From NCBI RefSeq assembly GCF_044357945.1, contig NZ_CP076563.1:1364001-1428000 (forward strand): DNA of 64,000 bases, read 5' to 3'. The number at the start of each line of letters is the position of its first letter. Within the stretch, counting starts at the first letter, position 1. The notes under the pieces are model-generated. The model was given only the letters and a program-made list of their open reading frames with translations, did not search any database and was not told the origin of the DNA. This stretch comes from QAND01 sp003150225 (lineage in GTDB: Bacteria > Bacillota > Clostridia > Christensenellales > QAND01). Made by a program: the position numbers and the translations under genes. Positions 57,331 to 64,000 of this stretch are shown piece after piece.

Positions 57331-58233
57331 TTGAAAACCTGGAAGGATTTAAAAGACGAAACGCTCCAGCTCATGTTTTCCTATTCCAATTTGGGAGCGC
57401 TGGACCTATCCGATGTAAACAAAGACTACTTGCTGGCCATGCCTGCCGCTGCCAATTATGCGATGATTGAGCTTGCCAGCATTCGCCCTATCACAAAAGT
57501 GGTGCGGATCAGTCAGTACCCTGTAAATAACCTGTTGGGAACGGAGCCGGGAGAAATGATTCACTGTGAGGGGGACATGGAATTCACCGCTCAGAATCCC
57601 CGATCCTATTATTTTGAGGTACAGGGAGATATTACATTTTCTTTGGAAAAGGACGGGGCACAGATTGCTCGCGGGAGCAATACCGAGCAGCGGGGGTTTA
57701 CGGCGTACCGTGGAAGCATAGAAGAACATGGGAAAATAACGATTCGGTTTCATGGAGAAAACGGGTATGCGATTGCCAACATTGCTATGTATGAGGAGTC
57801 CTTTGATTCGGCAGATCTTATCCCTGCTTTTCGCACGCAACAGACCTATGATATTCGCGCGCTGGGGGAAGGATATATGAGAATCGCCCCGGAACAACCG
57901 GTTTGGTACAAGGGCCGTGATATCTCCGCTTATGTCATTCGAAACAGGGACAAGGTCATAGTTGACGGGGGAATGGCGGGGGAAATTCAGGTTTATTACC
58001 ACGCTTACCCTGCTCGCATTACAGTGAATACCCCGGATGAAACAAGGATGGAACTGGACGACGAGGCGTTGGAACTGGTCCCCCTATATATGGCTTCTCG
58101 GTTGTACATGGATGATGACAGCGGGGTTTCGACCCTCTATTACAACATGTACGACGCCCGGAAATTGGAGTTGCAAGCAGCGCAGGAGTTTTCGGCTTCC
58201 GATGGATTCATCAGTGAAAGCGGGTGGGTTTAA
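57331..58233 (+). CDS. Phage head-to-tail connector / adaptor-type protein
   Basis: 300 aa from TTG 57331. Beta-rich middle (SYYFEVQGDITFSLEKDGAQIARGSNTEQRGFTAY, in parts) and a C-terminal helix (LYMASRLYMDDDSGVSTLYYNMYDARKLELQAAQEF, in parts). That end resembles head-tail adaptor proteins that hold variable numbers of turns. Between capsid and tail-tube-like genes. Overlaps the next gene by 1 base. Confidence 0.6.
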   Translation: MKTWKDLKDETLQLMFSYSNLGALDLSDVNKDYLLAMPAAANYAMIELASIRPITKVVRISQYPVNNLLGTEPGEMIHCEGDMEFTAQNPRSYYFEVQGDITFSLEKDGAQIARGSNTEQRGFTAYRGSIEEHGKITIRFHGENGYAIANIAMYEESFDSADLIPAFRTQQTYDIRALGEGYMRIAPEQPVWYKGRDISAYVIRNRDKVIVDGGMAGEIQVYYHAYPARITVNTPDETRMELDDEALELVPLYMASRLYMDDDSGVSTLYYNMYDARKLELQAAQEFSASDGFISESGWV

Positions 58234-60098
58234 TGGCGCAGATGCGAATTCCGGCGGCGCGGAAGGTCTATACAAAAAAGTACGCGACTTTTCGGGGCGT
58301 GGATTTCTCAACGGATCCTGCGATGGTGGATGAGACACGAAGCCCTGACGCCAAGAACATCATCAGTGATGCGGGGGGATACCCGGAGAAGCGAATCGGA
58401 TGGGAGACAAAAGCAACATTTGAAGGCCGCATCAACGGCCTTTTTTCTTTATACGCCGATGGAGAGACAACGGTTTTTGTTCATCATGGAACAAAATTGT
58501 CCACCTTGGATGACATTCTAATCGCCAGCGATATGAACGACCATGATTCCACCGGGTTTGTATACGAAGGGAAGCTCTACCTTTTAGATGGAGCGCAATA
58601 CCGCGTGGTGGAACGCAGATACCTGCAAACCGTTCCACCCAGCACCCAGTGGGTGATTGATGTTCCCCATGGGTTTACCCCGACAACCATTGTAGGGGCA
58701 AGCCCGGCAGGGGATGGGAAAGCGCTGGAAGCGGTGAATCTAATAAGCGCTAGAAGGAAAAACAGCTTCTATGGAGACGGGAGTTCTAAAACATTTCATT
58801 TGGATGCTTCACATCTTGATTCTGCCGCGGTATATGCGACGGTAGACGGGGTTGAATCTTTTGAAGGAGATAGCAGTTTTACAGTTGATCGAACGGCTGG
58901 AACGGTTACCTTTGTCCATGCCCCATCGGATAGCGGGGGAGTAGACAATGTGGTGATTGAGTTCTCTAGAACGATAGAAGGAAACGCCGATGTAATCAAC
59001 AAATGCACCTTCGCAACCTGGTATGGCATGGGAAACGATTCAAGGGTATTTGTTTCGGGGAATCCGGATCATCCCAATATGGATTGGAATAGCGGGCTTT
59101 ATGACCCAACCTATTTTCCAGATACGGGCTATACCAAGTTTGGCACGGACTCATCCCGGATTATGGGTTATTTGAAGCAGTACGACAATCTTTTGGTGGT
59201 AAAGGAGGACAACGACCAAGACGCCACGATCTTTATGCGGTCTGCTGAAATCGACAGCAATGGCATAGCATATTTCCCGGTGTTTCAAGGGGTGTCTGGC
59301 GTGGGGGCGATTGCCATGAAATCCTTTGGAGCGCTGAACGATGATCCTCTTTTCTTGGCCAAGGAAGGGGTGTTTTCTCCAGTGTTGACCTATGGGGTAA
59401 AGCAGGAACGGACGATGCAAAACCGCTCCTATTTTATTGACGCTAGGTTAACCAAGGAGGAGGGACTTGAAAACGCGTGCAGCGTATCCTGGAACGGATT
59501 TTATCTTCTCTGTGTCAATGGAAATTGTTATGTGGCGGATCAGAGGCAAAAGAGTAAAGGGAATAACACCAGCTCATACAGCTACGAGTGGTTTTTCTGG
59601 GATAACATTCCGGCCAGAACCTTCCTAGAATTAGATGGTAGTTTGTACTTTGGCACGGAGGATGGGAGGGTGTGTCGCTTTAAGACGGATGTTGTGAACT
59701 CCAGCAGATACAACGACGATAGCATGCCAATCGATGCAGTTTGGTCCACAAAAATGGATGACGATGGAGATTTTATGCTCCAGAAAACCATTCCAAAGAA
59801 AGGCTCTGGGATCATGATCAAGCCCTATTCCCGTTCTGGCATCGACATCTATGTGAGAACCAACAAGGACCTGGGGCGAAAGGCCAGAACTGCCACCATG
59901 GACGTGTTTGATTTTAACGATATTGATTTCTCGCGCCTCACCTTTGAAACCAATGACAGCCCAAAGATTGTTCCAATCAACATGAAGGTAAAGAAGTATT
60001 CCTCTATGCAGATCATGATGCGGAACAACGCGCTGAATGAAGGGTTCGGGGTTTATGGCGTGGTCAAGCGGTACTATGTCGGGAATTACATGAAATAA
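58233..60098 (+). CDS. Podovirus tail tubular/stopper-like protein
   Basis: 621 aa. N-terminal FRGVDFSTDPAMVDETRSPDAKNIISDAGGYPEKRIGWE (in parts) resembles the beta-propeller tail tubular B/gp10-like stopper proteins of short-tailed phages. Repeated LYADGETTVFVHHGTKL, YLLDGAQYRVVE, FVSGNPDHPNMDW and FGTEDGRVCRF blades support a propeller. A nozzle or tail protein below the connector. Confidence 0.72.
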   Translation: MAQMRIPAARKVYTKKYATFRGVDFSTDPAMVDETRSPDAKNIISDAGGYPEKRIGWETKATFEGRINGLFSLYADGETTVFVHHGTKLSTLDDILIASDMNDHDSTGFVYEGKLYLLDGAQYRVVERRYLQTVPPSTQWVIDVPHGFTPTTIVGASPAGDGKALEAVNLISARRKNSFYGDGSSKTFHLDASHLDSAAVYATVDGVESFEGDSSFTVDRTAGTVTFVHAPSDSGGVDNVVIEFSRTIEGNADVINKCTFATWYGMGNDSRVFVSGNPDHPNMDWNSGLYDPTYFPDTGYTKFGTDSSRIMGYLKQYDNLLVVKEDNDQDATIFMRSAEIDSNGIAYFPVFQGVSGVGAIAMKSFGALNDDPLFLAKEGVFSPVLTYGVKQERTMQNRSYFIDARLTKEEGLENACSVSWNGFYLLCVNGNCYVADQRQKSKGNNTSSYSYEWFFWDNIPARTFLELDGSLYFGTEDGRVCRFKTDVVNSSRYNDDSMPIDAVWSTKMDDDGDFMLQKTIPKKGSGIMIKPYSRSGIDIYVRTNKDLGRKARTATMDVFDFNDIDFSRLTFETNDSPKIVPINMKVKKYSSMQIMMRNNALNEGFGVYGVVKRYYVGNYMK

Positions 60099-60109
60099 AG
60101 GAGGACTCC

Positions 60110-60964
60110 ATGAGCGATATTACCAGCTTAACCGATTTGAAGTTTGTAACGGCTGACTTTGCCGGGAAGGGGATCAGCGTATTGTCGGACCGGCCCAATG
60201 ATGATGGCCTTACGGCGGCGCAGCTAAAGGCGGCATTTGACGAGCTGGTGGAGGATGTTGTCTCCACCAGAGTGAATCAGATCCTCGACGTGTTAGCGGC
60301 AAGCGGTGGCAGCCTGCTTGGAACCGCCGCGGTACCGGGGGTTGCAGGAGAGACCGTGGCTGATCAGATTGCAAGCCTATATAGCCAGCTGATTGATATT
60401 ACCCAGGGCAGTGTAGCCAACGGCAGTATCACCGACGAAAAGCTGTCCACCGCTTCTGTGGATTTACTTGCTAGATTTGCGGGGCATGACGGTGATACCG
60501 AAAAGCATTTGACCTATCTTGGAGTCACCCAGGGAACCGCATCGGAATACACCACAGCAGATGAAATGGTTACAGGAATCTATCTTATGAAAGCGCATAT
60601 TACCAACGCCCAGGGAGCAACGCTAAATGGCAAGAGCATCATCCCCAGCGGGTTCTCTGTGCTGGAGGCCGGACAAATCAAGCAAGATGGGGTTTATCTG
60701 GTTTATTTTGACGGATCGCTGGTGCATTTGCTAAACCCAGAAACCCATAGCCATACCCATGCAACGGGAGAAATTACGGGGCTTTCGTCTTCCCTGGGAG
60801 GCAAAGCGGACGCAGTGCATTCCCATACCATATCCCAGGTGACCAATCTACAATCCACCATCAGTACCATGAACAGCAGTATATCGTCCAAGCAACCCAA
60901 GATTACATATGGCACCGGGAATCCATCCGGAGGGTCATCTGGGGACGTGTACATCAAATACTAG
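60110..60964 (+). CDS. Phage tail fibre/appendage protein
   Basis: 284 aa. N-terminal attachment part (TAAQLKAAFDELVEDVVSTRVNQILDVLAASGG), then SITDEKLSTASVD, a beta domain, THSHTHATGEITGLSSSLGGKADAVHSHTISQVTNLQ (His-rich repeats that may bind metal in a trimer), and a GSSGDVYIKY tip. AAGGAGG before the ATG. Confidence 0.75.
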   Translation: MSDITSLTDLKFVTADFAGKGISVLSDRPNDDGLTAAQLKAAFDELVEDVVSTRVNQILDVLAASGGSLLGTAAVPGVAGETVADQIASLYSQLIDITQGSVANGSITDEKLSTASVDLLARFAGHDGDTEKHLTYLGVTQGTASEYTTADEMVTGIYLMKAHITNAQGATLNGKSIIPSGFSVLEAGQIKQDGVYLVYFDGSLVHLLNPETHSHTHATGEITGLSSSLGGKADAVHSHTISQVTNLQSTISTMNSSISSKQPKITYGTGNPSGGSSGDVYIKY

Positions 60965-60976
60965 GGGGGTGACGAT

Positions 60977-61507
60977 TTGGCGGCGGTATATGGATCCTGT
61001 ACAGGCTCGGCAAGCGATAGGTACAACATTTGGTTGGAGTATAGCCTTGGAAGCCAAAGCATCGAGAATAACACCACCCCTCTTTCCGTAGGCGTTTATC
61101 TGCAAAGAAATGATGGATATGCGAATTCGGCTTGGAATCGCCAACAGCTTAGCTCTGCTTATTTGGATTGTACAGGATTTAGTCAGAAGTCCAATTCGCT
61201 TTATATCGATACCCGGAATAGCGCTATTGTTACGCTAATAACCGGCAGTTATACCATTACGCACAACGATGACGGTACAAAATCAATAAGCTTAGGAGCA
61301 AGCTTTTCCATGCCAGGGATCCCGCAGCTTACAGGGGGATCGGTCTATGCCTCGTTTTCTCTTCCTACCATCCCAAGAGGAAGGATGCGGGTAAATGTTG
61401 GCGGCACATGGAGAAGCGGCCAGGCTTATGTCAACGTGAACGGGGTATGGAAACAGTCCACCGGCGTTTTTATGAATGTTGGCGGTTATTGGAAAAGAGG
61501 AATCTAA
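60977..61507 (+). CDS. Phage protein, stand-alone DUF859-like domain
   Basis: 176 aa from TTG. GSCTGSASDRYNIWLEYSLGSQSIENNTTPLSVGVYLQRND and SFSLPTIPRG (in parts) parallel the N-terminal domain of the 608-aa fibre in prophage A (LESQSIEGNYSNVTVREIYRR ... SITLPTIPRA). The C-terminal ~45 residues carry three VNVGGxW-type repeats (VGGTWRSG, VNGVWKQS, VGGYWKRG). A minor structural protein. Confidence 0.7.
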   Translation: MAAVYGSCTGSASDRYNIWLEYSLGSQSIENNTTPLSVGVYLQRNDGYANSAWNRQQLSSAYLDCTGFSQKSNSLYIDTRNSAIVTLITGSYTITHNDDGTKSISLGASFSMPGIPQLTGGSVYASFSLPTIPRGRMRVNVGGTWRSGQAYVNVNGVWKQSTGVFMNVGGYWKRGI

Positions 61508-61522
61508 AAAGGAGGATCAATC

Positions 61523-62428
61523 ATGGCAAAGAACCCTTATGATTTTTACACGCCCATAGATTATACGGCGTCCTATGACAAAATGGCCCAGGCGCAGAAA
61601 GACGCTTTGGATGCCGCTTATAACCAAAAAGTGAACGAGCTTAACGCCCAGCTTCCGAAGATCAAAGAAACCTATGACACTCAGAGGAACCAGACGTATC
61701 AGAATGCCCGTGTGACAGCTCTTGGGAACAACGAGGGATTGGCGGCGCGGGGGCTTGCAGGGAACGCCTATTCAGCCCCTATGACGGGCTACAGCGAGAC
61801 TTCTCGTATTGCCGAGACCAACGCATTGCGGAACGCGTTAAACGCCTTAAACAAGCAGCAGCAAGGCCAGGAGGATACCATCGGCACGGAGATTCGGCAA
61901 GTGGGATATGATCGGGACAACGCCCTTGCCCAAGCCCTGGCGCAGATTGAGCAGAACCGTATTGCAGCGCAGCAGTCTGAGAACCAGTTTGGTGCCAACT
62001 ATAACCTGAACGCATGGCAGGCCCAGCAGAATCAGGAGTATCAACAGCAGCAGCTAGCCTATGAAAAGGCTATGAACGAGCTGAACTTATTTGGCCGTAT
62101 CATGACCCAGGAAGCCGCCAACGCCATTGGACTACCCGTGGGGACAACTCTTGCGAAATACAATGCCAGCGGTGGGAGCCGGAGAAGCGGTAGTGGAGGC
62201 GGCGGAGGGAACACCCCAAAGCAGTCCTATAGCTTTGATGGGCTAGTTTATAACAATAGTGTGAACGATCAATACAATAGGACCCGCACCATAAAAAATA
62301 TTTTGGATAAATATGGAGCTAGTGCCTCAGCTGCGAATGAAGCTCTGAATGCAGCGGTAAATCGAGGAATCATTTCTGCGTCCGATGTAGAGTTTTATAA
62401 AAAACCTAGTTATTCAGGGGGAAGGTAA
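61523..62428 (+). CDS. Internal virion / ejection protein
   Basis: 301 aa from ATG (AAAAAGGAGG upstream). Tyr/Gln-rich helices (YDKMAQAQKDALDAAYNQKVNELNAQLPKIKETYD; EYQQQQLAYEKAMNEL, in parts), Gly/Ser-rich hinge (GGSRRSGSGGGGG) and a short C-terminal helical part. Typical of DNA-ejection proteins of short-tailed phages, packed inside the head and forming a channel on infection. Confidence 0.72.
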   Translation: MAKNPYDFYTPIDYTASYDKMAQAQKDALDAAYNQKVNELNAQLPKIKETYDTQRNQTYQNARVTALGNNEGLAARGLAGNAYSAPMTGYSETSRIAETNALRNALNALNKQQQGQEDTIGTEIRQVGYDRDNALAQALAQIEQNRIAAQQSENQFGANYNLNAWQAQQNQEYQQQQLAYEKAMNELNLFGRIMTQEAANAIGLPVGTTLAKYNASGGSRRSGSGGGGGNTPKQSYSFDGLVYNNSVNDQYNRTRTIKNILDKYGASASAANEALNAAVNRGIISASDVEFYKKPSYSGGR

Positions 62429-62430
62429 GA

Positions 62431-64000
62431 ATGCAATTCTTTACTGAAGATGAATTTCAGAGGATTACAAAGCGTGATGGGATTAATCCTGCTAGAGAAA
62501 GTACGTCTTCTTCCAGCGAAAATACTCCACGAGACAAGAAAGGTGAATTTATATTTTTTACAGAGGACGAGTTTCAAAAGTTGAACTCCTTTCATGCTTC
62601 TTTGCCAAGTTATACGCCGCTTACTAAACAGCAATTAATGGTGAAGAAACAGTTTGATGCGTTAGGCCGTAGCGATTACACAAAGGAAAGCGCGCTAGTT
62701 GAGTTTGACGATGGATGGAAACGGAAAGGGTATGATTACGATCCGGCAAATTTGCAGGATACGGAGAATAAAGCGTTGGGCTTGCCTCCACAGGCGGTAT
62801 TAGACCGCTATGACCTTTCGGATAAAGATGATGTTGAACGCTTAAAGGAAGGGAAACTACCCAAAAACCTTGAAGGGAATATTTTTACTCCTGTTGCGTA
62901 TTTTGGAGAAAATGTGCTGGAGGGCGGCAGACAGGTCATTGAGAATGCCATACAGAATGGGGAGTACAATGCCCAGGAGTGGTTGGCGAATGTTCGCCGA
63001 GAACACGTAGATAGTTGGCTTAATGATTTGGATTTTGCTGCCCTGGGGGAGCAGGGGGAGAGCCTCAAACAGGCGCTAGAAACCAAATTCAAACCGGGGC
63101 AGGAGAAGTTAATTGCCGAGGGCCAAGACAAGGCCATACAAAAAGGTCTTGATCTGCAAAATGCCCAGCAGCAGAGGCAGAGTAATCTGGAAGAACGGTA
63201 TCGGAATTTGGATAAAGGGTGGGCTAAGGATGTTCTTCGCATCGGTGGGCAAGGAGTTGGCCAGGTGGGGACGATGCTTGCGGCCAACGCCCTTGTTCCG
63301 GGGTCTGCACTGGGCTCTATTCCTGGTTCTGCATTGATGTTTGCGAGCGGATCGGGGGCAGGGACCACAGAGGCCTTGAGCGAAGGGGCAAGCTATGAGG
63401 ATGCCAGAAAGTACGGGACAATGAGTGCGCTTGCTGAAACTGCGATTGAATTTGCATCTGGCGGCATTGGCGGTCTTAAAAACACCGGACTATTGAAAAC
63501 AGTAACGAACCAAATTGACAACCTGGGATCACCCTTTGCAAAAGCCGCTATTCGGAAGTTGGCTTCTGGTAGCGGTGAGGCGGCTGAAGAAATTATTTCT
63601 ACCCTGATCAATCCTGTCATTAAGCGGGCGACTTATGATCCAGACGCCGCCTCTGCGACCATAGAAGAATACATTCAGTCTGGCATCGGCGGTTTCCTTC
63701 CTACTCTAATTCTGGGATTTGGTGTGGATGTACTAAACACTGGGACGCGCAGGAATGCAAAAACCATTGGAACGGCTGTAAACAGTGAGGCAAATACTCT
63801 TTTTACTGTGGATGGGGGATTCAACACCGACAAAACCAACGCACTGTTTCAGCGTGGAGATGACGGCAAACTTCACGTCGTAACGGATGATAGTGGAAAG
63901 ATTAAGCTAGACACTGAAAATAAGACTCTGCAACAGGCGGAGATTAAGTCGAGCAAAGGGAACCGGTTTATTGCTAAGAACATAGCCAACAACATGGAAG
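62431..64000 (+). CDS. Large internal virion/ejection protein (partial)
   Basis: Open to the window end (523 codons visible). The first ~45 residues contain FFTEDEFQRI and FFTEDEFQKL, a duplicated peptide. Charged helical parts follow (FKPGQEKLIAEGQDKAIQKGLDLQNAQQQRQSN, in parts). Long Gly/Ala-rich hydrophobic stretches at ~270-315 (VGQVGTMLAANALVPGSALG) and ~345-435 include an IGGFLPTLILGFGVDVL helix. Membrane-inserting ejection protein, or a large polyvalent protein whose enzyme domains lie beyond the edge. Confidence 0.7.
   Translation, partial: MQFFTEDEFQRITKRDGINPARESTSSSSENTPRDKKGEFIFFTEDEFQKLNSFHASLPSYTPLTKQQLMVKKQFDALGRSDYTKESALVEFDDGWKRKGYDYDPANLQDTENKALGLPPQAVLDRYDLSDKDDVERLKEGKLPKNLEGNIFTPVAYFGENVLEGGRQVIENAIQNGEYNAQEWLANVRREHVDSWLNDLDFAALGEQGESLKQALETKFKPGQEKLIAEGQDKAIQKGLDLQNAQQQRQSNLEERYRNLDKGWAKDVLRIGGQGVGQVGTMLAANALVPGSALGSIPGSALMFASGSGAGTTEALSEGASYEDARKYGTMSALAETAIEFASGGIGGLKNTGLLKTVTNQIDNLGSPFAKAAIRKLASGSGEAAEEIISTLINPVIKRATYDPDAASATIEEYIQSGIGGFLPTLILGFGVDVLNTGTRRNAKTIGTAVNSEANTLFTVDGGFNTDKTNALFQRGDDGKLHVVTDDSGKIKLDTENKTLQQAEIKSSKGNRFIAKNIANNME

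Larger units (their letters stand above)
32398..64000. mobile_element. Prophage B (podovirus-like, right end beyond window)
   Basis: Integrase and lysogeny genes on the left (mostly minus), then a long plus-strand series: recombination, replication, small accessory proteins, late regulator, terminase, portal fragment, fibres, lysis, scaffold, capsid, connector, tail and ejection proteins. No tape measure or major tail tube is seen. P22-like portal sequence and internal virion proteins suggest a short-tailed phage. The portal gene is truncated, so the prophage may be defective. Confidence 0.88.

Overview
The window is a chromosome segment of a low-to-mid-GC Clostridia-type Bacillota. Host genes are visibly GC-rich, with frequent GTG and TTG starts and strong AGGAGG ribosome binding sites. 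The left end carries the Gram-positive cluster tmk-holB-ricT-trmN6. In Bacillus these genes are near neighbours; here a small ferredoxin, cdd and a ccdA/tlpA thiol-redox pair are inserted among them. I cannot name a genus from sequence alone. Two prophages, a polysaccharide-type AT-rich island and several transporter and enzyme genes make up the rest.

Layout: 1-6409 host cluster (two HAD phosphatases, tmk, holB, ricT, ferredoxin, cdd, ccdA, tlpA, trmN6-like). 6523-18415 prophage A, bounded by an 18-bp direct repeat. It keeps only lysis and tail-tip genes (minus strand), a stub of early genes, a repressor region, two lipoproteins and a tyrosine integrase; head, terminase and replication genes are gone, so it is defective. 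18464-32310 host DNA again: queH, a dead lipoprotein gene, a degraded sulfatase gene next to a flippase (AT-rich, probably acquired), an SGNH-hydrolase/von Willebrand A fusion with a zinc-ribbon membrane partner, a heterodimeric ABC exporter, an amidohydrolase and a PfkB sugar kinase. 32398-64000 prophage B, running past the window end. It has integrase, a three-gene toxin-antitoxin-like operon, two successive repressor/operator/promoter modules, recombination and replication genes, many small proteins, a late regulator, terminase, a portal fragment, fibres, lysis genes, scaffold, capsid, connector, tail and ejection proteins. The short-tail gene content suggests a podovirus, whereas prophage A has siphovirus tail-tip proteins.

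The two prophages share a nearly identical endolysin/membrane protein/holin cassette in opposite orientation, a homologous stub of early genes, and two structured RNA elements whose stems differ in sequence but keep their pairing. The best candidates for something undescribed are: (i) a probable ~470-nt free-standing structured RNA at the left end of prophage A with its own promoter and terminator, whose 3' domain reappears in the leader of prophage B's packaging operon; (ii) a protein built of 16 cysteine-bearing hexapeptide repeats; (iii) a three-gene HigBA-like operon with an unrecognised third component; and (iv) a tRNA acceptor/T-arm-like RNA after the capsid gene. All functional statements are inferred from sequence motifs read by eye; no searches or folding programs were run.
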